From Lycorma delicatula (lineage: Eukaryota > Arthropoda > Insecta > Hemiptera > Fulgoridae), in assembly GCF_047948215.1 (NCBI RefSeq), contig NC_134460.1, positions 124,943,324 to 125,007,323 of the forward strand: a stretch of 64,000 nt of DNA. Reading direction: 5' to 3'. Shown here one piece after another: positions 23,076-36,110 of the stretch. Under the pieces are notes generated by a model. That model did no database searches, was not told the DNA's origin, and saw only the letters and a program-made list of their open reading frames with translations. Each line of letters opens with the position of its first letter. Positions within the stretch are counted from its first letter, which is position 1. The position numbers and the translations under genes are program-made.

Positions 23076-25339
23076 TATATTATGTCATTAAAATTTATAG
23101 TTTATTTCTCTTTGTTGAAGACAAGTTGTTGAAATTAGTGAAATTTGAACATTAAATCTTTTTATATTTTGAGGCTTAGTAATTCATAACTACTAACCGC
23201 GGTGTATTATCTATAATTTTAAAATTCATAACCAGAACTGTCTCCTGGCTGATAATAAACATATTTTACGTAATTTTTGTAATTATAAATTAAAAACGGT
23301 AAATAAAAAATTATTGAAGATTTGTTTTATTTTCATTTCGTTTTTATTTATTTATTTTTTTCATTTGTAATTTTAAATTGTACTTTGATTAAATTTTCCT
23401 CTTTTATATTCGGCTCCGTATGTTTACATTTGCAATAATTCATTACTCTTCTACCGTGTTTCTATTTGTATTTGTTTTTTTTTTTGTGTTTAAATAAATT
23501 TGTATTTTTATTCATTAAGGTTTGTTTAATAAAAGATGTACATGCAATGTAATTAAAAATAAATTAAAAGTTGAATAATAAATTGATGACCTTTTAATAT
23601 GTAAACATTAAAATGGTTAAAAAATGTTACTAGTAATGAAAAAGTAATGGATAATTTAATAATAAATTTGTAGAATTACGATGTGTATATATATGTGCTC
23701 GCGCGCGTGTGTGTTTGCCAACCACACACCATAGAGTGAACAGACTCGCGTACAAACTGATGAAAAAATAAAAGTAAACCTAAATATCTATTTTTAAAGT
23801 TTACTAAAAATTAAAAAATATAATTTATAAAATAACTTCGGCTTAATAAATTTTATTTACGAAAAAAAGAAAAGTAATTTTTTTATCTTTTTTTTTTATT
23901 ATACAAACATCATTTTTCTTATTTTTAAAAATTAATTTTTAATTAGAAATACTAAAAAATTTTTAATTGGTTTATAAAAATTATTATTTTTGTAAAAAAT
24001 GATTTGTAGTATAACATAAATCTTTGTTAGTCATCTGTATATTATGAAATGAAACTTTTTAATAGTTTATCTGTACATTAAAAAACATTATTAATTTAAG
24101 TTAAGTTATTAATTTAAAAGAAATTAGAAATAACTTCAGCTGAAATTACCACGTAATGTAGAGCTTTCGATCCGAATTGCCGCAGGTAACTGAACTAACG
24201 AAGGAGATATTTAATTAGCCCGGAGAAGGTGAACAGTTTTCGCATGATTTGAAATTTAATCGTTCATTAATATATAATGTTTAAGCGCTATCAATTTGTA
24301 TCATGCTGATCGATAAATTTTATATTGTATGTTTTCTTCATGTGTATGATTTTTTTTTATTATGTATAAGTATTGTATTACCAAATCACGTATGAATCTT
24401 ATACATTACGGGCAATAAATCCCGTTACACAAAATAAATAACTCTTTTCACAACTTCTTTAATTAAAATGGAAAAAACAGAGAACCGTTAGCAAGATGAT
24501 TATTCTTGGAAAAAAGGATGTAGATCCGTTTTAGCGTATTTCTACGTTAGTTTTAGCCTTTTGTTTTATCCAGTTTCATTTGTTATTTCTATATTTTTTC
24601 AGTTTTTTCCTTTTTTTGATGTTACGGATTGTAAAGTTTTTTCTAATTTTAATTTACAAATAAATCTCACACGTTGAATGAATTCTTTTTAAGTTGTGCA
24701 ATGTTTTTTGTACCAGTAAGATTTCTCTCAAAATGTTTTTAGCATAAATAAAATGAACAAACGATTGTACAGCTTGACTTTTGAGCTAGCACAACTTAAC
24801 AGAGTATATAAAACTAAGGTTATAATGGTATGGATTGGGTGATATGCTAATGAGTATATATATAAATATATATATAATTTTAAAAGTAGGAATATAAAGG
24901 AATAGTGCATTCACGTCAGTTTAAAACAAAATTGCGGTAAAGTTTATAGATTTTATGTTTTAACAAAAAAGTGTAGTTATCTGAGTTAGAGAATTACAAT
25001 TTGATATCTTTAACGTTTAAACAGTTAGATAAGTAGGATTTTCAGGTGTTCCACTATGTATTTGTGAAAAACGGTACTTTAACATTTTATATAAATAGTA
25101 TATTGTCAAAAAAAGATATCAATCGACGCAAAATCGTTAAAAGTCGTGGTTTGGTTGACTAGAAATAGGATGTTTTTATAGAACTAGGAATTTTGTATTA
25201 AGCACGCATGCGAGCACGTGTGTGTACACTGTATATTATGTTCGTTTTATTTTTATGTATATATAGACTGATTCACGAAGAATAAGAAAACAGTTCATAT
25301 AAACATAGGTCCAAAAACGTTTCGTTGGCTGGCGAAAAA
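23073..25339. other. AT-rich DNA, nothing recognised
   Basis: No gene or known repeat found. There is a short GCGC/GTGT alternating patch near 23700 and TA-rich patches near 24860. Confidence 0.5.
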
Positions 25340-25963
25340 TTTCACCCTGATTCTGAGGCTTCGTTAAAATTAATCCAAATGTCATTCTTGTCACCCAAAT
25401 TAAGGGTAAATTTAGTGATTTTATGTGAATTCTGACCTGAAAAATTGGTCCCAAAACTGTATTTTTAGTAGTTTTCAAGAAATCTGGTACAAAAGATAAA
25501 ATAATAGGGTCAAAAAACATACTATTTTATTTTTGGCGTAAATAATTTTGTATAGTAGGTAATTGAACACTTAAATGTTTTTAAAATAATTTGTAGAGGT
25601 TCTGAATAAGGTGTAAAAATAAATTCCACGGAAACTACATACAAGCGTAATATTTTCAACGTTTATTAAAAACAAAACATCAAAATATGGGACATTTTAA
25701 CTTGACATTGAACAGAGTAAAAATTTATTTATTACAATACAAAAAAATAAATAAATATTTTAGTAAAATATTTAATCAAATTGAAAAAAAAAATTAAAAA
25801 TGAAATAAAACAAATGAAATAATTAAAAATTATTCTTAACAGGCAGATCCGGTAATACTTCGCTATTGCTAGATTTGAGTATATATTTGGATTAAATGAA
25901 CACAATTGACAGTTTGATAAAACATTAACAAAATGAACATTACGACGGAACTTCACAAAATTT
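25340..25963 (+). repeat. unclassified interspersed repeat Y, copy 1
   Basis: Direct-orientation homologue of 47350-47900. Matching landmarks in order: TGT[C/A]ATTCTTG followed by ACCCA.ATTAAG, AAACTGTATTTTTA / GAATTGTATTTTTA, ACAAAAGATAAAATA / AAAAGACAAAATA, then GTTTATTAAAAACAAAACATCAAAAT. The frames on either strand (25236-25520, 25732-25956) have no recognisable motif. Element type unknown; ends approximate. Confidence 0.6.
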
Positions 25964-26358
25964 AACCTTTCCCTTTTTTCCTTTTACCCTTTCACCCCTT
26001 TTCCCTTTCCCCCTTTCTTTTCTCCTTTTCCCCTCTTCCCTTTTTACTTTTTCTAATTTTTCTTTATTACCATATTCCCTCTCCCTTTCCACTGTTTCCC
26101 CTTTCCTTTTTCCCTATTTTCCCATTTCTATTTCTCTTATTTCACCGTTCCCCCTTCTTTCACCTTTTCCAGCTTTATTTTTTTAATTTCCCCTTTTTCC
26201 TCTTTCCATTCCCTTTTTCCATTTTTACTTTTCCCTGTTTTACCCCTTTTCCTTTTTCTATTTTCCACTTCTTCCTTTTTTTCCTTCTTCGATTTTCCCT
26301 TTTCGCGATTTTTCCTTATTTCCCGTTTCCGATTTTTCCCGTTCTCCCTTTTTCCCGC
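25964..26358 (+). repeat. long polypyrimidine tract (polypurine on minus)
   Basis: About 395 bp in which nearly all plus-strand bases are C or T, as irregular CCCTTTT/CCTTTTT units with an occasional A or G. The minus-strand frame at 26137-26466 gives a Lys/Arg/Glu-rich stretch that simply reflects this composition. Such tracts can form triplex (H-) DNA. Confidence 0.9.
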
Positions 26359-26661
26359 GCGTAAGTCGGTTCTGTAGTTTTTTAGTCTATAGCGGACACA
26401 CATAACGGAAACATTGAAATGGAATCGTAAAATATTTAGTATAGCGTGTGTTGCTTTTACGTCCAACAGATAGCGCTGTTTTTTAAAAAAAGGATATTTT
26501 TACTTGTCACAGGTGTGAAATCTTAGGTATATAAATAGAAGGTATATAAAAACCGCGTATTCGAATGCAACGTTGTTTCAAAATTTCAAAGCAATCTGTG
26601 AAGAACTTTCGGAGATTTAAGAATTTGAACAAAGGAACATTTACATTTTTATTTATATAGA
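26359..26661 (-). mobile_element. probable Helitron 5' end
   Basis: Read on the minus strand it begins at 26661 with TCTATATAAATAAAAATG after a host A, the usual A|TC start of a Helitron. It continues with segments parallel in layout (not closely in sequence) to the 5' end of the Helitron at 47344, including a CAGCGCTATCTG word like the CGCGCCATCTGCC of that element. The polypurine tract at 25964-26358 may be its interior. No 3' CTAG end was located, so the call is tentative. Confidence 0.4.
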
Positions 26662-26876
26662 TTGTTTTTATTTAAACTATTATTTTTGCCTAAACCTGTT
26701 TGAAATAATTTATCTCTTAAGTTGGCAATATTAAAATCAAAATAATTTTATATAATACGCTTGCACGCGTATTTTATATAAATTTCTAACATTTACATGA
26801 AACATCCTTATTTCTACAGTTATTCCGAACCGGATTTTAACGATTTTTTTGTCGTTTGACACCTTTTTTTTTAACA

Positions 26877-26878
<2 letters not shown>

Positions 26879-26921
<43 letters not shown>
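26879..26921. repeat. (TA)n microsatellite
   Basis: 43 bp of uninterrupted AT dinucleotides. Confidence 0.97.
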
Positions 26922-26926
<5 letters not shown>

Positions 26927-26999
26927 GTACACAAATATTTATCATGTATAAATAGTAATTACATTAGAGAAAGCTATATTTTGTATTTATTAATGTAAT

Positions 27000-27240
27000 A
27001 CCGGGTTACAGAGTAGCAGCATATTGACCTCGTCACTATGCTGCTACTCTGCAGAGTACTACAGAGTACATGTCAACTGTACTCTGCAGAGATGCCAAGG
27101 CATCTGTTCACAGTCTGGCGGGTAAGTTAAATATACCGGTAAATGTGTAGTTTTCAACAGACTCAGGCCGACCACTCCTGAGATGTGTGGTTAAAGTCTA
27201 GCATTGAAATAGTAACACGTACATGTTACTCTTTACAGAA
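27000..27240 (-). mobile_element. tRNA-derived SINE family 1, variant tail, with extra stem-loop
   Basis: Minus-strand copy sharing TCTCAGGAGTGG, TACACATTTACCGGTATA, CGCCAGACTG and the tail with GATGCC/GGCATC inverted words with the copy at 27910. The tRNA-like head is missing. The tail carries an added 15-bp perfect inverted repeat (27009-27023 with 27037-27051, CAGAGTAGCAGCATA and complement) and a second partial one around GTACTCTGCAGAG, suggesting local rearrangement. Confidence 0.7.
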
Positions 27241-27909
27241 ATCACTTCGTTGACGTATGAAATATTCATAAAATGTGCAGTGTGAAAGTAAATATGTACA
27301 GTTAAATTAACAGGTTTCTAACAGTTTGGTTGACAGAAGAAAATCATAATAGGCTGTATGTAAAAAAAAAAAAAATAGTCAAAATTAATTGATTGCCATT
27401 TATATAACTATTTTTTTTTCTATATACATAAATATTTTTGTTTTACTCAATACATTGTAAGTATATATTTTTCTGTAGTTTAAAATATTATTTAAGAATG
27501 AACCATTTTTCTAATGAAATCGTTTAAGGGGAAAAATTAAAAAGACTGTATTTTAGGTGAGTGTTGGGTTTATTAGGTAACATGATATTCCTTTGAACGT
27601 TGATTATTTCCTTCAACGTTGGGTTATTCGTCGTATTAATTCATTAATTATTGATATTTCGATATAATCATTCTTTTTTTAGTTTTAGGTATATATATAT
27701 ATATATAAACTTATTATTTTTTGTCTATACACTGAAAGTTAATAATCCTATATGATATAGTAACACTAAATTTAAGGAAAATCTATATTTTGATTTTAAA
27801 AAAATCAATATTTCTTAAATATTATACAAAAAAAAATATATTCGTTTTAATATTTTTTTTTAATAAATAGTGTACTTTCAACACTTTATAATTATTTATT
27901 TATTTTCTT

Positions 27910-28200
27910 TATGTAATACCAGGTTACATAGTAACAGCACAACGTGATGTCAACATTTGTCTGCAGAGATGCCAAAGCATCTGTGCGCAGTCTGGCGTGT
28001 AGTAAATGTACCGGTAAATGTGTAGTCTTGAACGAGTCAGGAAGACCATTCCTGAGCCGTGTGGTTAATTGAAACCCAGCCATCAAAGAACACCGGTATC
28101 CACTAGTCTAGCGTTGAAATCCTTATAAAAGCAACTGCTTTTACAAGGAGTCGAACCTTAGAATTCTCAACTTCGAAAATCAGCTGATTTTGCGATGACT
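27910..28200 (-). mobile_element. tRNA-derived SINE family 1, variant tail
   Basis: On the minus strand: AAATCAGCTGATTTTCGAAG, box B-like GGTTCGACTCC (complement near 28147), body GGATACCGGTGTTCTTTGATG, TTTCAATTAACCAC, then the variant tail ACATTTACCGGTACA, CGCCAGACTG, GATGCTTTGGCATC and CTGTTACTATGTAACC. Box A has been lost or lies in the decayed edge near 28200. The frame at 27892-28086 is its shadow. Confidence 0.85.
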
Positions 28201-29164
28201 GTATTAGGTTTTAGAATAAATAAAAAAATTGTATTTGGTAATTGGATTCATGAACAGATTATCTCCAGAATTTATGTTTTAATGTGCTTAGGTTTTTATT
28301 GGAATGAAATTTTTAATTAAGCGAAAAATTATTCACGGTATTTTGAAACTTACCAAGCTTAATATTTCCAACGTCACTGACTATTTTTAATTTATCTGAA
28401 TAAGAGATAATTACTTGAAAGAATTTGTATTAGTGCAAGTTGTTTCTTAAGAACAAAGTGTTATTAAAAGTTTGTTCAACATAGAAATTTTCTCATTTTA
28501 AATATGCTTCCGTTTTGCGACTGTATCTTGCTTGTTAAACTTTTTTCAGGAATTTTTTGTTTTATTTAATTTATGGAAACATCCCGTTTCATTTAATAAA
28601 AAAAGGCATTTTTGAATTTGATCTATTAAGACACTCAGTTGATTTTAAAGTTATATAATTATTTGAGGTGTTAAATTATGAATTTCATGTTAATCGATGA
28701 ACTTTTTAAACGCAAACCTTTTGATCTAGTTAGAAACGTAAAATTTTCATTTTTTTGGTATTAATCAGATTATAAAATTTTTAAAAATTATTTTGTTATG
28801 CCTAAATCTACCATAATCTGTGTAAAGATATTAAAAATAGCATAAGTGTTTCTTGTTTAAAGTGTTGTATTGCTGGGAAAAATTTAGTTGGAACACTATT
28901 TAAAGCATTAATGTACTGTAATAATACATTAGCATGTAAGTTATGTATGGTACGAATATAATCATAATTGCATTTCAAATTAGCTTATGAACGAAGCTAT
29001 AATAAGAGAAAGTTATTTTTTGTTTTCATGACCAAAAGCCATTTCTGTTTTTAAATCGTGTTACTTTAGTGCATATACTTGCCGATAAATTATTAATAAT
29101 TTTTACATCTAAATATCACATAATAACTTCTTGTCATTCTCTCTCTTTCTCTCACGCTCTCTTT

Positions 29165-29206
<42 letters not shown>

Positions 29207-30017
29207 AAGAAATATTGTTATTTTTATTTATATTACTTTTTATGGTGTGAAATGACCGTGAATGTCGTGCCTTTTAACAAGTAAATATTAAAGTAACATT
29301 GTTTTTTATATTGTTTCATTGTTTTTTAAAAGTAATTAATTGTTGATTTATTTTTTTTTCTTTGCTTGAAATTGATATAAATTATGAATTTTACAAAAGT
29401 GATTAATTATCTTTTATTATTATATGGTGTAAGAAAAATATCCATTATTTCACTTTTTCCTTTAAGTATCTGTTGTACTTTGATTGGAAATAGTATTTCA
29501 AGGTGTAACGTTTTACCAGATTGGTTAAAAATTATAACTATGAATTACCCTACTGCTATTCCAAAGTATCGTCTTTAATGGTTTTAATTTCTCCAATTGG
29601 TATTTTAGGTGTAATCACATATTAAATAAATTATATATTTAATGCTATCGATTTCCAATTGTGAATTACACTATACTTCTCGGAATATTTCTTGTAGGCC
29701 TATTTCATACAGTGAAGCATTCTACTCGAGATGGGAATTGCAGATAAATGTATTTTCATGACAGCTAATGGTGTAATTCGGATTCCAATTTATTAGACGA
29801 AGTAAGATTCCAATCAAATCAGTAATAAACTAACAAATGTCAGATTGTAACGATATCTCCCTCTTTTATTTTTAAGGGGCTTCGGGTAGTTCTTTGTGTG
29901 GCCTTCGTGTAATAGCCTTTCTATTTGATCGTCCAAGAAAAAGTATAGGAAATGAATGTCTTTCCTTACGATGTATTTTTTTCTACAATTACGAATAATC
30001 TGATCGGACGGATTTAT
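28201..30017. other. AT-rich DNA with one TA run, no gene recognised
   Basis: Only a (TA)n run at 29168-29202, next to a CT-rich patch, stands out. Frames at 29069-29284 and 29384-29578 are unconvincing. Confidence 0.5.
29168..29202. repeat. (TA)n microsatellite
   Basis: 35 bp TA run. Confidence 0.97.
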
Positions 30018-30660
30018 TTATAGTGTTATAGCTTCAGACGGGATGCACCGATTTTGTTGCAAATATTCGTCCCTATCGCGAGAATGGATTTTAAATTTCA
30101 ACCATATCACACCGAAACATACGAGTACCAGGACAGAAATTTGTAGCGTAACGAAAAAGTCTACGTCGTCCTGCCTTAATAACTCCCTAACTATTAGTCT
30201 CAGAGTCGTAAATGTGATGTTATTTTGCAATTTACATGGTCAGCTCGCCGATACAATTTTATTTGCGTCACTGGTGAGTGGGTTGGTGGAGAAGGGGCAC
30301 AGCGCAGATCGGCCAAAACTGGCGCTCTCTCTCATTTCTATTCAGTGTAGCTCACGGGTTAGACATGATAGCGAGGTGATTCCTGTGTTTATGTTTGTCG
30401 AGAAAGATCGATTTAACAATATAATAAGTAATAATAAAGTGTAATAAGTGTATTTTGGATATATGTAAAAAATTAAAGTAAATATGTAAAAAAGTATAAA
30501 ATTTCAATATATCATCCTCAACCCGCGCAAAAGCCAGTCGGAAAGCGTCGCAAAACTGGCACGGCGCGCTCAGTTAAGACGCCGACGGCGTGAGCACCTC
30601 TACCGCTGATTATTATGCTTTATGTCTCTTACTTCTCATATCACAGACCAGTGTTGAACA
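30018..30660. other. GC-richer island of unknown nature
   Basis: This stretch is less AT-rich than its flanks and has overlapping frames on both strands (plus 30043-30444, 133 codons; minus 30018-30230, 70 codons). Neither shows a motif I know. It contains a possible splice-donor word CTGGTGAGT at about 30271 and a CpG-rich word run at 30540-30590. It could be a decayed LTR or an untranslated exon; I cannot support either. Confidence 0.3.
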
Positions 30661-33600
30661 AAATCTTCGTCGAATCTTAGTCTAAATAAATATCATGTAC
30701 TGTTTTATGTTAAAATTAAATTTAGTACGCAGTCAATGTCTCATTTTTATTTCGATCCAATACACTAAAAGTGACTTGGTGACATACAGACGGACCAATT
30801 TATCTGTAGATTTGGCCAAATGAAGGAACTAAAATTTTCCATTGGCGACTCAGTTCTGTTAAAAAAAAAATACGATGTGGCTCTCCCATTTAACTCTACA
30901 AATAAGTTGGTCGGTCTGTAGCTCGATGGTACTTCATCCAAGGTCTGTAATGTTTCAGGATAAACTAACGACCGTGCTCCCCGACACAGCCCTGCCCGAT
31001 TTTTCAAACTAATCAGATCAAAGTTTTTTTTTTTATTAGTATTGTGCTATTCTCATCTGCATAGTAATTCCGTAATCTCACGAGGAATTACGGTCAGTTT
31101 AGAAACTAATGGAGACAGAATTTAAGCTCAAATTAGTTAAAAAATGGTTACTTAAGTTTTTTCAGTTTTTTCTGTAGTAATAAAAATTAACAGGTAATAA
31201 AATGGTGATCGGGGTAATAATATAATGAGTTTTCTTCAATTTCATGATTCATGTAGGATGCATAGCAAACAATAATGTAGGTTTTTGTAATTTAACAACT
31301 TTACAACTCCTACAACAAAACTTTAGGGAAATCATGTTTATTTGTTTCGAAATTTATTTTTATTTGATTGTTCTACAAACTTTTATCTTGTTCTTTTATA
31401 TCGATTGCTCATTCATATTTTTATATTTCTGATTTGACCCGTATTGTATTTGTTGAAGATTTCCATATCTATTTTGTTTTTTGAATTTTTTTTATTAAAA
31501 TGTAAATGCCTTTTTTTGTTTGGCACATTAATAATTTCGGTTTATATTTACTGATTATTTTTTTTTATTTAGTGTTTATAATTATGTTCGATGCTGATCG
31601 GCATATATTCCAGTAATTATTTGCTTTTTGGGTAAAATTTTCTGAAAAAAGTATTTTAAGATTACGTTTGGCCGTGGAAAAACCTAATTGAGAACGGTGA
31701 ATTACACATTTCTTTTCGTTTATTTATAAATTTTTATTTGTATAAATTAGTCTACATAAAAATGTCTACATCTGTTTCATTGAATAAGATTTCTGTTTTC
31801 CTTTTCTTATAATTTCATCATTATGGTTTTTCTTTTTCTTTTTTTTTGTAATTCTCCATTCTTTTATGTCTGCACGAATCTTTTAATCTAAAAATATTTA
31901 TTATATCCCGCATTTTCAATTTTCTGCTTAATATATTCTGATCTTTGTCTTTTCATAAAGATTTTCTCTTTTATTCATCCTACCGTTACTCGTTTAATTA
32001 ACTTGAGATGCTTTAAGATAACTGATCCTCCAATAACCTACTTCATCTCTAGTCGAGATTTTTCAACCGAGTGTAATTTTTCGCTTAATTATTTTAAAAA
32101 CTCATTTTGTAAGCTATCAACTCGGCATAACGAAAAACTTCTTTTCCGTTATTTATATTTTTATAAAACTTTAATTTTTTTTCTTTTCTAGATTATCTTT
32201 AGTTTACGTTTCTGTACTTAAATTACTTTAATTAGATTAATTCTAGTAGCGGTATTAATTTCTTTTCTTTTAATGTACGGTACGTACTTGATATCAAATC
32301 ATTTTTTATTTTTTAACCTACTTCCCTAAGCTTTTAAAAATCAATTTTTTTTATTGTCTTGTTTGCAAAGTCCTTTGATATTTTCCGAACAATACATACT
32401 TTTTTCCTTCTTTACATTATTATTTCGTATTTGAATATCTGTTACATTAATATTTTTATTTCTAACCTGTTTTCTCCTTATTTATTCATTTTATCTCTTT
32501 TCTGCGACCCTTGAAATGTATCAGCGAGGTTTTATTGTTTTTTAATATTAGATGAATTTGAGTGCGCGCGCGGGTTTGTTTGTGTGTGCTTAGAATATAC
32601 ACGTACTCACCTCTGAGAACTAATTTTTGATGTATATTTGCGTTCGGTTAGCCATATGAATTAGATGATTGACTGGACTCAAATCATTCGCGGTAAAGTT
32701 GGTTTAAATGTTAAAAATATTGACGTTTTATTTACCAGTTATACATATATAATTTTTCAAAGTCAATATTTATGATATATTTATATTTATATTCAAAGTC
32801 AATTATATTTAGATTTTTTTGAAAATTTTTATAAATTAGTAATTCTCTCTTATAATCGTTTTAGTTTTATTTTTTATTTTAGTTTTATATGTACTAATAA
32901 CAAACAAATAAACGGTACTTTAAATTTTTGAAATGATTTGCTAAATTTCAAGCCCCGGCTTGAAATACAAATTATACGTTGGAAATAGATCGTTTATTGA
33001 ATCTTTGTAAAAGTTATAGGCTAGAAAGCTTGTATCGTCCTCACAAATATACACAACTTATACAACAATAAAATATCTGAAATAATTGAACCAACTTGTT
33101 ATAAATAAAAGGCAAAGGAACTGTAACTATTTCTCCTTAAATTCTACTCCCGTCGAGCCTCTTTTCATTATCAGTTCAAGCATATCTAGACCTTTGTACC
33201 TTTTTTTCATCCAATCACTTTCCTCCAGTATAATTATTCTCAACAGCCTACTGCGAATTACGTCACGCGACCTTTACGTATACAATCTTGCGTAATAATC
33301 TATTATATACCTATAAAGGATTGAATAACTGTCAAAAAAAAAGTAGGGATTACGAAGAAAGAGATAGAAATGGATGTATTTTCTTCGAGATATTAAAATG
33401 GTGGAGATAAAAAGAAGAAGCAATTCAGTCGGGTAAGCCGTTGGGTCTTTAGTATCGTATTGTAGGGCCCTATTAGGGTGTATTTGCTAGTGATCTGTTT
33501 ATTTGTTTTTCGGGATTACATAGTAATCATTGGATGCAGTTCACACAAAAAATATATAATAAATTTGTCTAAAATTCGTAAATTTACAAATTCATAAATT

Positions 33601-35282
33601 TGTCTGTATAACAGCAGCGGTGCTTGTTAATTAGTTCACATCTTTAACAGATGAAGAAAATGCTCCTCCACCAACAATTATTCCGGTGATCAATCATCGG
33701 AAAGAGATGACCATTTTTAAAAAATATATTTTCACCCTAATATTTCTAAGCTGTAGGCTTTTGTCAGTAATCCTATTAAAGCCCTCTTGCTTCGTTTATA
33801 CAACTCTGCTTTTAGCGCTGGGCAGTGAAGTTCCCCCTCGGACTTCTGTGAAACCCCAATCGATGAGTCAGTTTATCGACCGCATTAGCTTCTGGTTCTG
33901 TGGCTTTTTCGGGGAATTATTTACGCTAATATTTTACTTTAATTCTATTTGTGGTTTTTTTTAAACCTCGTATATGTAATCAGCCCACGGTAAAGTGCAT
34001 AGCAAATCGATTGAAGTGTTTCTTATAATATCTAATGGTATGATGATAGATTTAATAAAACTAATAAATTAATCCAACTTCGTTGCGAAGTAAAGCGTCT
34101 TTGTCATCGGGAAGGTTCTGGATTTGTATCAAAGTTAAATTTTTCCCTTTTAAATTCATAAAAAAAGTGTTTTTATATGTAATTAGGCGTAAACCTGTAG
34201 TTGTTAGAGTAAATCAAATAAATACATTTATTAATAGATTTATGAAAATATATTTCGTAATAACTAATCCCTTTGATTTAGTATTCGGTTCCGGTCAGTC
34301 CTTTTTCTCTCTTTTTAGATCAGTAGAACCCTACTTATAACGAATCCTAATACAATTTCGTTTTTCTTGTTCGACTATTGTTGTTGTGAAATTGTATCTT
34401 ATTTGTTTTTTGTTTTTTTGATTTTGCCTGCAAAGATTAACTGGATGGATCAGAGTGTGGGTGATAGCAAACATTTATTTTAATTAAAAACACTATCACT
34501 GTAATCTTTGAATAAATATTGAAAGTAAAAGACAGAATATAATCAATAAAATATAATAGTTACAAGATGTTACTTGTAAAGCACGAAATTAAAGAAATTA
34601 TAAGATGACAAATAAAGACTATATTACTATATGCAAAAAAAGGACTCATCGACTCTTTTTTTATGACAATTTTTATTGATATTTCCTTCACCTTTCTTTT
34701 AAAAGCTTTCCATGTAATTTAAGCGATATTATTAACGTTTCTTAGATATGTTTTAATTGTAAAACTCTTATGTAAAAAATGAACAAATGATGTAATCGTC
34801 AAAATATTTTTCAGGAAAAACATTTTTATTAATATAATAGTTGATAAAACAGAATTGTTTTTTTCACTTTCGTTTCATTTAGTTAATTTTTTTTGTGTTG
34901 CTGAAACTTGGTAGTTTTCCATAATTTATTGCCAGATATTTTATTATAGAAGACGATACTGTTTTTAAATAAAGATAAGTGATATTAAACGTTCCGATTA
35001 AAACAAGTTTTATTTAATTTTTTTGGCTAAGTTTTTCATTACTTTTTTAATTGTATTTATGTCTGAAAGTTATTTTAAGTTATCGAATAAATATATAACA
35101 AAAACATGTTGTTTTATCAATAGATGCATTGATATACAACTGTACGTTTTATTCAGTTACAAAATGTAGACTCAAACTAACTTCCAAAGGATCCCAGTCT
35201 AATGTAACTTCGCCATTTTTCCTCAAAATGTCTAATTACTTACGCGTAAACTAATAAGCAAAAAAGGAACTGTTAATATGGA
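30661..35282. other. AT-rich DNA, nothing recognised
   Basis: No supported gene or known mobile element in this long stretch. The frame at 33686-33964 (92 codons, plus) sits in a slightly GC-richer patch and might overlie an old element, but I see no motif on either strand. The minus frame at 30765-31007 is likewise unrecognised. Confidence 0.4.
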
Positions 35283-35291
35283 ATAGAATAT

Positions 35292-35679
35292 ACTGATCCC
35301 CCAGGGGAAGACATCTGCCTCGTGACGATTCCGGTCACCACATCCCCCCTCCGTTCCTAGCGATGATATGCTTTACCGGAGGTCGTCTTTTAAGCCTTTA
35401 AACTTGATAGTACAGCACAGTCATCAGTTTGAGCTCTGTCAGGATGCCATCGATGCAGATGCCTCGGCAGACATTTCTATCAGTGTATTTACACAACTTA
35501 CTATCGGCTTCGTATGGCCTCTTCCAACCACGATCACCTACCATAACTTACAACCCTCAGCTATAAAATTAACCGATCTCCGGCCTTCCTCTAACACTGA
35601 AGATTTCACACAAAGACCCTTAGTGTATCTAACTTCAAATGAACTACACACAGAGATCATTACTGGATTCTGTTATAGT
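35292..35679 (-). mobile_element. retroposon family W, copy 2 (5'-truncated), 9-bp target duplication
   Basis: Homologous over most of its length to the 508-bp insertion at 14263-14770, same strand. Shared words in order: CCAGGGGAAGACATC / CGTAGGGGAAGACACC, GATTCCGGTC, TGCCTCGGCAGACATTT / TGCCTCGGTAGACATTT, GGCCTCTT. The 3' ends (minus sense) coincide; the 5' end is shorter by about 120 bp, as in incomplete reverse transcription. ATAGAATAT at 35283-35291 and 35680-35688 is a plausible 9-bp target duplication. The 109-codon plus frame at 35368-35697 crosses the element end and is not a gene. Confidence 0.75.
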
Positions 35680-35814
35680 ATAGAATATGAAAAATAACAG
35701 CAAATAAATAATTTAACTAAAGTAAAAAAATTAAAAGAAAACAGAATATCAGGTACATTTATCGAATATCAACGCCACCACTTGTTTCCTTCAAATCGGT
35801 AGATTTTTGGAACG

Positions 35815-36110
35815 AATTTATTCATTTGTAATTTACAGGCTATTTAAAGTAAAACTTAAAGATTACGGAAAATTTACTAACTGTTACATGGCGACTTACG
35901 GCGGCCAGTTGTTCCTTACTACATCGAATTTTTACTGGAACGTGTTCTCGTCCCCTGTCATTCAGCGACCACCACAAACGTTCAACGGTTTGAGTATGAG
36001 AACCGCTGTGAGGATCAACGAAATTATATCGATGATTCACGGTATAAGGGCAGAACTCTTTCATTTTTTTCAAGACTTTGGTTTGGCATGCCCGCGCTAG
36101 GTATCCGAGT
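35815..36110 (-). pseudogene. Merlin-type DDE transposase fragment
   Basis: On the minus strand: YTVNHRYNFVDPHSG then HTQTVERLWWSL, followed by a diverged tail. This is the C-terminal signature of IS1595/ISXO2-like transposases, which in animals belong to the Merlin superfamily. The Glu of HTQTVE is the catalytic third acidic residue. Upstream, near 36110, a separate frame has FYSDT, possibly carrying an earlier catalytic Asp. The frame is broken on both sides and terminal repeats were not found. The plus-strand frame at 35807-36100 is its shadow. Confidence 0.8.

Noticed and set aside
26137..26466. Lys/Arg/Glu-rich basic protein on the minus strand
   Set aside because: It is the translation of a polypurine tract and has no independent coding evidence.
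30043..30444. 133-codon plus-strand gene
   Set aside because: No motif, competing frame on the opposite strand, and biased toward common residues; noted only as part of an unexplained GC-richer island.
35807..36100. 97-codon plus-strand gene
   Set aside because: Antisense shadow of the Merlin transposase fragment.
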